DNA from: Bermanella sp034111105
Lineage (GTDB): Bacteria > Pseudomonadota > Gammaproteobacteria > Pseudomonadales > Oceanobacteraceae
Direction of reading: 5' to 3'
Assembly: GCA_034111105.1 (NCBI GenBank)
Contig: JAWUXY010000048.1
Coordinates: forward strand, 1-21,978
Length of the DNA stretch: 21,978 nucleotides
Shown: in pieces, positions 15,617 through 21,978 of the stretch
Layout of the letters: every line of letters begins with the position of its first letter
Numbering within the stretch: position 1 is the first letter of the stretch
Translations under genes and position numbers: made by a program
The notes under the pieces: model-generated
What the model was told of the DNA's origin: nothing
What the model saw: only the letters and a program-made list of their open reading frames with translations
Database searches by the model: none

Positions 15617-15653
15617 GGTTAGTCCTTTTTTTGTTGAACACGATTACCATAGA

Positions 15654-15668
15654 GCAACATGCATGCCA
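15654..15668 (-). promoter_or_regulatory. Sigma-54 promoter of the barrel-protein gene
   Basis: Read on the minus strand: TGGCAT-GCATG-TTGC, against the consensus TGGCAC-N5-TTGC. The GG and GC elements have exactly the required spacing. Transcription would begin near 15642, giving a leader of about 25 bases. Confidence 0.85.
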
Positions 15669-15689
15669 GAAAAAAATAGCGTGTTTACT

Positions 15690-15765
15690 GGGCTAAAACC
15701 CCTATTTAGGAAGAATATATGGTTGAAAATCACCAATGAAAAATATATTTGGTTGAAAAGACCCG
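15690..15765 (-). promoter_or_regulatory. Three phased upstream activator sites for the sigma-54 promoter
   Basis: Related sequences start at 15690 (GGGCTAAAACCCC), 15720 (TGGTTGAAAATCACCA) and 15750 (TGGTTGAAAAGACCC), exactly 30 bp apart, about three helical turns. They lie about 20-100 bases behind the -24 element. The best copy has the dyad TGGT-N8-ACCA. A near-identical site occurs upstream of the other sigma-54 promoter in this window (17334-17349), which points to one common activator, most likely the adjacent NtrC-type protein. Confidence 0.7.
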
Positions 15766-15922
15766 AATCACTTTTATTGTTTGTTCGATATAATCAACAT
15801 ATTCATAAATAGATAAAGACATTAACTTTATACAAATATAAGATCGGCCCTTTCAATACGAGCACTTGCTTCTATGTTATCACTAGGCAATAAGTTCAAG
15901 AATTTTTCAAAGGAAAACATAC

Positions 15923-17320
15923 ATGAAGAAACGATTGCTGGTCATTAAAGATGACGTACAAAATAGTGAGAGTTTAGCGAAGTACTTTAAAGCAAAAGAC
16001 TGGCATGTTGATCTTGTTGATAGCTTAACAATGGTAAAAGATCATTTGTCGGATGATGACTATTGCCCCGATGTCATCCTCGCAGACCTAGATGCGTCTG
16101 CAGATGAAATGATTAACAACAGCAATGAACTACAAGCACTTACTAATTATTCAGAGTGGATCTTCACTCATGACCCTGAAAAAGACATCAATGTCGATGA
16201 AATTGACGACCTAGCGTACGATATTTTATCCAAACCCGTTAAAAACAGCCGCTTAGAAGTGGTGGTTACTCGCGCCCATCGATTAGCAACGATTAATCGT
16301 CGCCTTATCAAATCCAGCAATACCAATAAACAGCTTTACCAAATAGATAGTTACCTTGGGCAAAGTGAAGCGGCTAAGCATGTAAGGGAGATGCTCGGCG
16401 TACTCGCTGAAGCGCCTATAAGTGCCGTGACCATTGTTGGCGAAACAGGCAGTGGTAAGGGCCTTGCTGCTCGCATTATTCACCACTGCGGCCTTAACAG
16501 CGATGGCCCTTTAATTGAGATCAACTGTGCAGCGTTGCCTAAAGAGCTGCTTGAATCACAATTGTTTGGTCATGAAAAAGGCGCATTTACGGGTGCCAAT
16601 GAACGTTTCCGCGGTTTATTTGAGCAGGCCCATGGCGGCACATTGTTTTTAGATGAAATTGGCGATATGGATCTTGATCTTCAAGCCAAGCTGCTCAAAG
16701 CATTGGAAGATAAAAAAGCACGTCGTATTGGGGGTGAGCGTGAAATAAGCTTTGATGTACAAATCATTGCCGCGACGGGTGTTGATCTAGGCGAAGCAAT
16801 GGATAAAGGAGAGTTTCGAGATGACCTTTATCACCGCCTTAATGTGTTTTGTGTCAGCCTACCCTCATTAGCCCAGCGCAAGGAAGATTTAGTCGAACTC
16901 GTACCAAGCATTATTCAAGAGTACAACAAAAAAGCAAACAAACGTGTCACTGTAGTAACAGACGATGTATGGGAGCAACTGTTTAATTATTCTTGGCCAG
17001 GTAATATTCGTGAATTGCGCAATGTTGTTGAACGTAGCGTATTGTTATCTAAAGATGAAGAGCTACCAGCTAAATGGTTACAGTTAACTGAGACCTGTGA
17101 CATAGATGACAAAGAATGTACGAATGATGTGCCTAAAAACGCAATCACAATTCATTTAGATGGCAGCATGAAGCTTGATGAAATGGATAGCTTCATTATA
17201 CAAACAGCACTTGAACAAAATGATTTTAATGTTTCGCAAACCGCCGATATTCTTGGCACAACACGAGAAACATTGAGATACCGCATTCAAAAATACAATC
17301 TAAAAGATAAAGCCTCTTAA
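15923..17320 (+). CDS. Sigma-54-dependent NtrC-family transcriptional activator
   Basis: A 465-residue enhancer-binding protein. Residues 1-120 are an atypical receiver: the acidic residues are KDD (9-11), Asp55 sits in PDVILADL, and Lys is in LSKPV, but the rest is divergent. The AAA+ domain has Walker A GETGSGKG, the sigma-54 contact motif GAFTGA, Walker B TLFLDEIGD and the sensor region FRDDLYHRLNVF. The C-terminal Fis-type helix-turn-helix is FNVSQTADILGTTRETLRYRIQKY. RBS AAAGGAAAA precedes the ATG. No kinase gene is adjacent. Sigma-54 promoters with shared upstream sites lie on both sides of the gene, so it probably controls the barrel-protein group and the coiled-coil gene. Its own upstream region shows no -24/-12 element, implying sigma-70 expression. 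Confidence 0.93.
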   Translation: MKKRLLVIKDDVQNSESLAKYFKAKDWHVDLVDSLTMVKDHLSDDDYCPDVILADLDASADEMINNSNELQALTNYSEWIFTHDPEKDINVDEIDDLAYDILSKPVKNSRLEVVVTRAHRLATINRRLIKSSNTNKQLYQIDSYLGQSEAAKHVREMLGVLAEAPISAVTIVGETGSGKGLAARIIHHCGLNSDGPLIEINCAALPKELLESQLFGHEKGAFTGANERFRGLFEQAHGGTLFLDEIGDMDLDLQAKLLKALEDKKARRIGGEREISFDVQIIAATGVDLGEAMDKGEFRDDLYHRLNVFCVSLPSLAQRKEDLVELVPSIIQEYNKKANKRVTVVTDDVWEQLFNYSWPGNIRELRNVVERSVLLSKDEELPAKWLQLTETCDIDDKECTNDVPKNAITIHLDGSMKLDEMDSFIIQTALEQNDFNVSQTADILGTTRETLRYRIQKYNLKDKAS

Positions 17321-17333
17321 AAAGAAACCTCAG

Positions 17334-17382
17334 TGGCTCAAAAGCACCATCAAATGGGTTAAATACACCATTTTTTGAACCA
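17334..17382 (+). promoter_or_regulatory. Upstream activator sites before the coiled-coil gene
   Basis: TGGCTCAAAAGCACCA (17334-17349) and TGGGTTAAATACACCA (17355-17370) are 21 bp apart, two helical turns. Both fit TGG-N10-CCA. A third, inverted half (revcomp TGGTTCAAAAAATGG, 17368-17382) overlaps the second. They lie 40-90 bases before the -24 element at 17423 and match the sites near 15720. The same inverted arms could also form a weak hairpin after the activator gene, an alternative reading. Confidence 0.7.
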
Positions 17383-17421
17383 CTTATTAGATAACACCCT
17401 ATGAAATGGCTGTTATACAGT

Positions 17422-17437
17422 TGGCACAATTGCTGCC
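17422..17437 (+). promoter_or_regulatory. Sigma-54 promoter of the coiled-coil gene
   Basis: TTGGCAC-AATTGC-TGCC places GG at 17423-17424 and GC at 17435-17436, the exact 12-bp offset of -24/-12 promoters. The predicted start is near 17448, about 33 bases before the ATG. Confidence 0.88.
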
Positions 17438-17480
17438 TTATTATAGTTGCCTTATAACATAGGAGAAAAGGAGCACTATA

Positions 17481-17774
17481 ATGAGTGACGTCGAATTATA
17501 CCGAGAGAAATACGAAGCTAAATTGGATGAGTGGGAAGCTGAAATTATGAAATTGAAAGCAAAAGCTCGCCAAGAAAAATCCGATGCCTCCATTGATTTA
17601 CAACATAAAGTTGATGATTTAGAGGCTAAGCATGCACTGCTAAAAGAAAAGCTGAGTAAACTATCCGATGACGGTGACAATGCTTGGCGTAAAATAAAGT
17701 CAGGCATTGAAAAAGCGGGATCGGACTTAAGCGGCTCAATTAAAGCGGCGGTCCATACATTTGATAAATCTTAA
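17481..17774 (+). CDS. Small coiled-coil stress-type protein
   Basis: A 97-residue protein without signal peptide or membrane segment. Residues 3-65 are a continuous charged heptad-like helix (YREKYEAKLDEWEAEIMKLK, then AKARQEKSDASIDLQHKVDD). A shorter amphipathic C-terminal helix, WRKIKSGIEKAGSDLSGSIK, could touch membranes. It resembles the sll1863-type or apolipoprotein-like coiled-coil proteins annotated as stress responsive; the exact function is unknown. RBS GGAG is present. It has its own sigma-54 promoter with upstream sites and its own terminator, so it is a monocistronic target of the adjacent activator. Confidence 0.85.
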   Translation: MSDVELYREKYEAKLDEWEAEIMKLKAKARQEKSDASIDLQHKVDDLEAKHALLKEKLSKLSDDGDNAWRKIKSGIEKAGSDLSGSIKAAVHTFDKS

Positions 17775-17787
17775 AACCTGCATCAAT

Positions 17788-17828
17788 AATTGAGCCTGCT
17801 TTTTTGCAGGCTCAATTACCTTTATTTT
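17788..17828 (+). terminator. Terminator after the coiled-coil gene
   Basis: A perfect 12-bp stem, AATTGAGCCTGC (17788-17799), loop TTTTTT, GCAGGCTCAATT (17806-17817), followed by ACCTTTATTTT. It probably serves also the convergent LysR gene. Confidence 0.85.
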
Positions 17829-17885
17829 ATACAAAATATATTCTCATAAACAGATCTATCGCCTCTCTTACATGCATCATCAACC

Positions 17886-18785
17886 TTAATTTAAAATAGA
17901 ATCTTTTAATAAACGCGCGGCTAAAATATCAATAAATGAACGAATTTTAGTGGATGCGTTAGGGCCTTCGCGGTGAACAATGTGTACCGGCAAAGGAGGC
18001 AGCTGAAACTGGGTCAAGACACTTTTTAAACGCCCAGACTTTAACTCTTCGCCCACTTGATAAGACAACACACGACTAATTCCTAAACTTTCATTAGCTG
18101 CATTAATCGCAGCCTGATTAGTATTAACCAGTAGTGTAGGCATGATACGCACTGATGTTTCTTGTTTATCTTGATGAAAGTGCCAGTCATAGGTCATATC
18201 CCCAAAGCTTGAAGCAATTAACGTATGGGCTTTTAAATCTTGTGGTGTATCGGGTAAACCATTTCTTTTTATATATTCCGGTGATGCCACCAACTGCAAT
18301 GACACTTGACCCACATGACGAGCATTCATCGTAGAGTCCGGCAAATGACCAATACGCACACCCACATCAAATCCTTCTTCGAGTAAATTCACCACCCTAT
18401 CAACAAATACGCAATCAACCGTTGTTTGTGGATAATCATTAAGGTACTTCACGACTACCGGTAAAACATTCTGCTGCCCAAACAAAACAGGGGCCGTCAC
18501 TCTTAGCAAGCCCTTAGGTTCGCTGTGAATCCCCTGTACCGCTTCATTCGCTCGCTCCACATCTTGCAATATGCGTTTAGCATCTTCTAAATAGCGCTGC
18601 CCAGCTTCGGTGGTTTTCACAAAACGCGTGGTACGAGCCAGCAGCTTCACCCCTACCTTTGCCTCTAGAGCCGCAATCGCCCGAGTGACCGCCGGTGGTG
18701 ACATATGGAGCTGACGACTGGCCGGAGCAAAACCCTGTAACTCTGCCACTGCCACAAACACAGTCATAAGGTGTAATTGATCCAT
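17886..18785 (-). CDS. LysR-family transcriptional regulator
   Basis: A 299-residue LysR protein of standard length. The N-terminal winged helix-turn-helix (residues 1-60) reads FVAVAELQGFAPASRQLHMS, PPAVTRAIAALEAKVG and VKLLARTTRFVKTTEAG. The effector-binding domain (about 90-295) has the usual LLRVTAPVLFGQQNVLPVV and GFDVGVRIGHLPDS, close to the DsdC/CrgA-like subgroup that ends with LPVHIVHREGPNASTKIRSF. It is divergent from the AhpD-like gene, the normal layout for a LysR regulator controlling its neighbour. The 129-base shared region holds both promoters. The inducer is unknown. Confidence 0.93.
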   Translation of the reverse strand: MDQLHLMTVFVAVAELQGFAPASRQLHMSPPAVTRAIAALEAKVGVKLLARTTRFVKTTEAGQRYLEDAKRILQDVERANEAVQGIHSEPKGLLRVTAPVLFGQQNVLPVVVKYLNDYPQTTVDCVFVDRVVNLLEEGFDVGVRIGHLPDSTMNARHVGQVSLQLVASPEYIKRNGLPDTPQDLKAHTLIASSFGDMTYDWHFHQDKQETSVRIMPTLLVNTNQAAINAANESLGISRVLSYQVGEELKSGRLKSVLTQFQLPPLPVHIVHREGPNASTKIRSFIDILAARLLKDSILN

Positions 18786-18914
18786 TATTATTCCACCAAT
18801 CGAAATAATATATTGTGCATTACGAGTATTCTTTAATCAAACGTTAGTAGGCAAACTGCTTTCCATGGTGATTACACCCACCACCACTTCACTTAAATAA
18901 ACAAAGGAAAGAAC

Positions 18915-19460
18915 ATGAGCCGTATTAACCTTGTCACCAACGAACAAGCAAACGAAGAACAAGCTGCACTTTACGACGCCATTCAGGGTCAGCTCGGCAT
19001 GGTGCCAAACTTTTTAAAAATCTTTGCCAACTCTCCTGCTGCACTGCGTGCATTTCTGGGTTTACACGGTATTGCCGGCGAGGGCAGCTTGGACCCACAA
19101 ACTCGTGAACGTATTGCATTGGGTTTGGCAGAACAAAACGCCTGTGAATATTGCGTATCCGCTCACAGTGCCATTGGCCGTAAAGCCGGTTTATCAACAG
19201 CCGAAATTGAAGCCAACCGCGCTGGTGGCAGCCAGGATGCAAAAGCCGCCGTGGCCGTTAAATTTGCCCGTTCTCTGGCCGAACATAATGGCGAAGTCAC
19301 CACAGCTGAATTACTAGAGGTTCGAAATGCTGGATATGACGATGGCCAAATCGTTGAAATCATCACTCACGTGGGAATGAATGTATTAACCAATATTTTA
19401 GGCAAAGCCAGTCGAGTTGAAATTGATTTCCCAAAAGTCAGTTTACAAAACGCCAGTTAA
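18915..19460 (+). CDS. AhpD-like alkylhydroperoxidase / carboxymuconolactone decarboxylase family protein
   Basis: A 181-residue all-helical protein of the CMD/AhpD fold. The redox motif is CEYCVSAHS, with Cys77, Cys80 and His84 as in AhpD-type peroxidases, so a thiol-based peroxidase or reductase activity is more likely than decarboxylation. The N-terminus LYDAIQGQLGMVPNFLKIFANSP is typical of the uncharacterised peroxidase-related subgroup. RBS AAAGGAAAG is strong. It is the first gene of a probable operon with a flavin/iron-sulfur oxidoreductase 62 bases downstream and a damaged DUF1348 gene, all likely under the divergent LysR regulator. The electron donor could be the downstream reductase, but that is inference. 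Confidence 0.9.
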   Translation: MSRINLVTNEQANEEQAALYDAIQGQLGMVPNFLKIFANSPAALRAFLGLHGIAGEGSLDPQTRERIALGLAEQNACEYCVSAHSAIGRKAGLSTAEIEANRAGGSQDAKAAVAVKFARSLAEHNGEVTTAELLEVRNAGYDDGQIVEIITHVGMNVLTNILGKASRVEIDFPKVSLQNAS

Positions 19461-19476
19461 TTTTGATCACTTAGGC

Positions 19477-19498
19477 GAGTGGCTTGAATCAAGCCCTC
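19477..19498 (+). other. Hairpin between the AhpD-like and oxidoreductase genes
   Basis: GGCTT-GAATC-AAGCC (19481-19495), extended by GAG/CTC with one bulged base. There is no T-run, so it is more likely an intercistronic RNA hairpin or operator than a terminator. It lies 24 bases before the next start codon. Confidence 0.4.
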
Positions 19499-19522
19499 AC
19501 CGCTTCTGTGGGAGGCTCCACC

Positions 19523-21094
19523 ATGGCCCATAAATATGCACAAATTGCTTTTACCGACACCGTAAGGGCAATTCAAACCCAGCACAACAGTCGATCCGGT
19601 TATGCCAGCATGGATGAAGGTGATGACCAAAATTATTTATTATCGGACTATGAAGCCGAATTCCTTGCCCAGCGCGATAGCTTTTACATGGCCAGTGTCA
19701 ATGAAAATAACTGGCCCTATTTGCAACACCGCGGCGGCCCAAAAGGATTCATGAAAGTCATTAATGCTAGCACCATTGGCTTCGCCGACTTCAGCGGTAA
19801 TCGCCAATATGTCAGTACAGGCAACTTTAAAACAAATGATCGTGTTGCGTTATTTTTTATGGATTACCCAAATCGCCGTCGATTAAAAATGTTTGGTCGC
19901 GTCACACAAGTCCACGACCAAGACTGGGACATGCTCGCTAAACTAGAAATAGATGGTTATCGAGCCACCGTTGAACGTGGCTTCTTAATCACAATTGAAG
20001 GGTTTGATTGGAATTGCCCACAACACATCACACCTCGCTTTACAGAAGAAGATGTAGAAAAAGTCATTGCGCCTATTCTAAAAGAAAATGAAACATTAAA
20101 AACAAACACCATACAATCGAAAATGCCTGAACTCGGCACTGGCTCACTGCGTTTAGTGGTAACCGGTATCCGACAGCTTACACCCAATGTGCGAGCCTAC
20201 GAATTACGTAATGAAAGTGGATTATCATTACCCAGTTTTCAAGCTGGAGCGCATTTAAAAATTCCGGTTCAACTTAGTAGCGGCAATACAATCCATCGTC
20301 ATTACTCTATCTGCTCGAACCCAAAGCGCACAGATATATATGAAATTGCAGTGCAAAAAGAGGCAAACGGTCAAGGCGGATCCAATGCTATTCATGCAAA
20401 CATTCAGCTGGGACAAGTACTGCTATGTGATGAGCCCACTAATTATTTCAAACTCCATAACGATGATCGTCCAGCTATTTTAATAGCAGGTGGCATAGGC
20501 ATCACCCCCATTAAGGCCATGGCGCAAGCACTGCAATGTCGCCAAGTATCATTCCATTTGCACTACGCTGGACGCAGCTTAGCGGACATGCCGTTTCAAG
20601 ATCGATTAAAGCGAGCATTATCAGGACAAATATCATTTTATAGCCAAGAGACCAATGCGCGCATGGATATTGCAAACATTCTTAAGCAAGCGCCAGAGGA
20701 TGCATGGATTTATGTGTGTGGTCCAAACCGATTATTGGAAGATGTAATCCAACAAGCCAACATATTCGGCCTAGATGCAGATCGAATCGTATATGAACGA
20801 TTCAGCCAGCAATCCTCAGTACTAGTAAAACCCATTAGTGTAACGTTTGCTAAATCAAACAAGACCGTGATCGTCAGTGAACATCAGAGCATCTTGGATG
20901 CCGCAATAGATGCTGGCATTGACGCCTTACACAGCTGTAAAACTGGGCAATGTAAAACCTGTGCTGTGACTGTACTTAATGGAAAAGCCAAACATCATGA
21001 CAACTGTTTAACAGATCAAGATAGAAACACACAAAATCTAATGTGTCCTTGTGTCTCACGCAGCACAACAGATGCTATCACATTAGATTTATGA
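19523..21094 (+). CDS. Three-domain oxidoreductase: PNPOx-like, ferredoxin reductase-like and 2Fe-2S ferredoxin domains
   Basis: A 523-residue soluble fusion. Residues about 40-175 are a PNPOx-like flavin-binding split barrel (FLAQRDSFYMASVNENNWPY, then LQHRGGPKGFMKV). Residues about 205-425 are a ferredoxin-NADP reductase module with the FAD motif HRHYSICSNP, nucleotide motif ILIAGGIGITPIKAM and YVCGPNRLLEDV. The last 85 or so are a plant-type ferredoxin with CKTGQCKTC and the distal Cys in CPCVSR. Electrons would flow from NAD(P)H through FAD to the cluster, with the PNPOx domain as possible flavin/substrate site. I chose ATG 19523 because GGGAGG lies 7 bases upstream; the upstream in-frame TTG (19484) has none. 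The substrate is unknown. Confidence 0.9.
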   Translation: MAHKYAQIAFTDTVRAIQTQHNSRSGYASMDEGDDQNYLLSDYEAEFLAQRDSFYMASVNENNWPYLQHRGGPKGFMKVINASTIGFADFSGNRQYVSTGNFKTNDRVALFFMDYPNRRRLKMFGRVTQVHDQDWDMLAKLEIDGYRATVERGFLITIEGFDWNCPQHITPRFTEEDVEKVIAPILKENETLKTNTIQSKMPELGTGSLRLVVTGIRQLTPNVRAYELRNESGLSLPSFQAGAHLKIPVQLSSGNTIHRHYSICSNPKRTDIYEIAVQKEANGQGGSNAIHANIQLGQVLLCDEPTNYFKLHNDDRPAILIAGGIGITPIKAMAQALQCRQVSFHLHYAGRSLADMPFQDRLKRALSGQISFYSQETNARMDIANILKQAPEDAWIYVCGPNRLLEDVIQQANIFGLDADRIVYERFSQQSSVLVKPISVTFAKSNKTVIVSEHQSILDAAIDAGIDALHSCKTGQCKTCAVTVLNGKAKHHDNCLTDQDRNTQNLMCPCVSRSTTDAITLDL

Positions 21095-21126
21095 AACATT
21101 TTTCAAGACCAAAAAAAGGCAACCCC

Positions 21127-21615
21127 ATGAATTTTGATTTAAATTTTGAAGACATTCGTAACCCACTTCCTGCATTTACACAAACAAGCGCCATCGAAAA
21201 AGTCCGCATAGCTGAAGATGCTTGGAATAATTAAAATCCTAAAAAAATTGCCACGGCTTATAGTTTAGATAGCCAATGGCGTAACCGCGATCAATTCGTC
21301 AAAGGCCGAGATGAAATCATTCAATTCTTAAGTGGTAAATGGAATAAAGAATTAGAGTATCGTTTAATCAAAGAATTATGGGCTTATGAAGGCAACCGAA
21401 TTGCTGTGCGCTATGTGTATGAGTGGCATGATAAAGACGGTAATTGGTTCCGTAGTCACGGCAACGAAAACTGGGCATTTAATGAAAAAGGGTTAATGAC
21501 TGAACGTCATGCCAGTATTAATGATGAGGCTATTTTAGAAAGTGAACGGAAATTTTTATGGCCATTAGGGCCAAGGCCTGCTGATCATCCAGCATTAAGT
21601 GAACTAGGGCTGTGA
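21127..21615 (+). pseudogene. DUF1348 family gene (NTF2-like fold) with one in-frame stop
   Basis: One frame runs from ATG 21127 to TGA 21615, 162 codons, and matches DUF1348 along its full length: ADAWNN-like start, then DSQWRNRDQFVKGRDEI, KELEYRLIKELWAYEGNRIA, VRYVYEWHDKDGNWFRSHGN and the C-terminal RPADHPALSELGL. It is interrupted by a single TAA (21232-21234) at codon 36 in the sequence EDAWNN-stop-NPKKI, where the family has a coding residue. One base change from CAA, AAA or GAA explains it. A downstream restart at ATG 21406 would lack the first half. It is 32 bases after the oxidoreductase gene, so co-transcribed. Confidence 0.88.
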
Positions 21616-21687
21616 TTTTTATGCTTGTATTGAATTAATTAGTTTTGCTCGCCACAAAGGCGTCTAGCCAGAACCTAACACTCACCT

Positions 21688-21747
21688 GTCGCGAGCAAGC
21701 TCGACTCCTACAACACGCAACACAGTAGGAGGCTGCTTGCAGGCGAC
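21688..21747. repeat. REP-like inverted repeat pair
   Basis: Two inverted arms at 21688-21711 and 21725-21747 share GTCGC, GCAAGC and CTCCTAC blocks in the same order after reverse complementing one of them. The left arm also has an inner palindrome, CGAGCAAGCTCG. This is the style of the short palindromic REP elements abundant in Pseudomonas and relatives. It lies between two convergent genes, a typical location. The surrounding 145 bases (21616-21760) hold no gene I can support. Confidence 0.7.
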
Positions 21748-21760
21748 CTAAAAAGCAGGA

Positions 21761-21978
21761 TCACTCTGGCGTATATTTCTTTACGCCCGCATTTTCATTA
21801 GCCTTCTCTCTTGAAAAAGCCTGGGCACATTGCTGGCAAATACACGCCTTACCTTTCACAGACTCGGGTACTTGATCTAATATTTTCTTAGGAAAACGTA
21901 TCGCAGGATCATTACACCAGCAAGTTTTTTCTGTATCGGCAGCACCTAAGTTAACGCAATCATTAGCCTGCTGACATA
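21761..21978 (-). CDS. Cysteine-rich CWC family protein, 3' part
   Basis: A minus-strand frame runs in from the right edge and ends at TGA (21761-21763), with 72 codons visible. It contains the pattern C-x6-C, CWCND, then KACICQQCAQAF. This agrees with the cysteine-rich CWC family (a small zinc-ribbon-like protein): the CWC core followed about 25 residues later by a CxC-x2-C group. The N-terminal start and first cysteines are beyond the window. The function of the family is not established; metal binding is likely from the cysteines. It is convergent with the DUF1348 gene. Confidence 0.8.
   Translation of the reverse strand, partial: CQQANDCVNLGAADTEKTCWCNDPAIRFPKKILDQVPESVKGKACICQQCAQAFSREKANENAGVKKYTPE

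Noticed and set aside
15579..15812. 77-codon plus-strand frame between the barrel gene and the activator
   Set aside because: It runs across the sigma-54 promoter and activator sites and looks like non-coding sequence.
21043..21234. 63-codon frame overlapping the end of the oxidoreductase gene
   Set aside because: Only its part from 21127 is real: it is the 5' end of the DUF1348 gene up to the nonsense codon.

Overview
The window (about 22 kb, roughly 40-42% GC by eye) looks like a chromosomal segment from a marine-type gammaproteobacterium. The protein families are gammaproteobacterial: type III secretion (T3SS), MipA/OmpV, EamA, DUF1328 and NarL-type two-component systems. A REP-like palindrome near the right end resembles those common in Pseudomonas and Oceanospirillales relatives. 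The genus cannot be fixed from the sequence alone. I see no tRNA, rRNA, CRISPR array or insertion sequence.

Region 1 (1-5705) is the end of a T3SS locus. It holds the 3' part of the export-gate gene sctV, closed by a strong terminator. A six-gene translocator operon follows: a small coiled-coil protein (possible chaperone), two tandem paralogous EspA/SseB-like filament or tip candidates, an SycD/LcrH-type TPR chaperone, and the two pore proteins SctE and SctB. A bidirectional terminator separates it from a convergent ECF-type sigma factor gene.

Region 2 (5704-9759) looks like the control module: the sigma factor, a 465-bp palindrome-rich non-coding region, a LuxR-type response regulator and a multi-TM hybrid histidine kinase. 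The receiver of the kinase has Asn where the phosphorylatable Asp should be. A small membrane protein follows. Its position next to the translocator operon suggests control of the T3SS, but that is inference.

Region 3 (9836-14458) has an EamA transporter and a MipA/OmpV outer-membrane protein on the minus strand. Divergent from them is a NarX/DesK-type kinase with a partner response regulator whose gene is frameshifted before the DNA-binding domain. A classical SDR follows.

Region 4 (14487-17817) looks like a self-contained sigma-54 regulon. An NtrC-family activator lies between two target units: a beta-barrel protein, DUF1328 and LEA-like lipoprotein on the left, and a small coiled-coil protein on the right. 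Both units have a -24/-12 promoter, and both have repeated upstream sites of the form TGG-N10-CCA or close variants. The DUF1328 gene carries two consecutive stops.

Region 5 (17886-21978) holds a LysR regulator divergent from an AhpD-like protein, a PNPOx/ferredoxin-reductase/2Fe-2S fusion and a DUF1348 gene with one nonsense codon. A REP-like palindrome and the 3' end of a cysteine-rich CWC protein gene close the window. Three interrupted genes within about 8.5 kb indicate either recent gene decay or sequence error.
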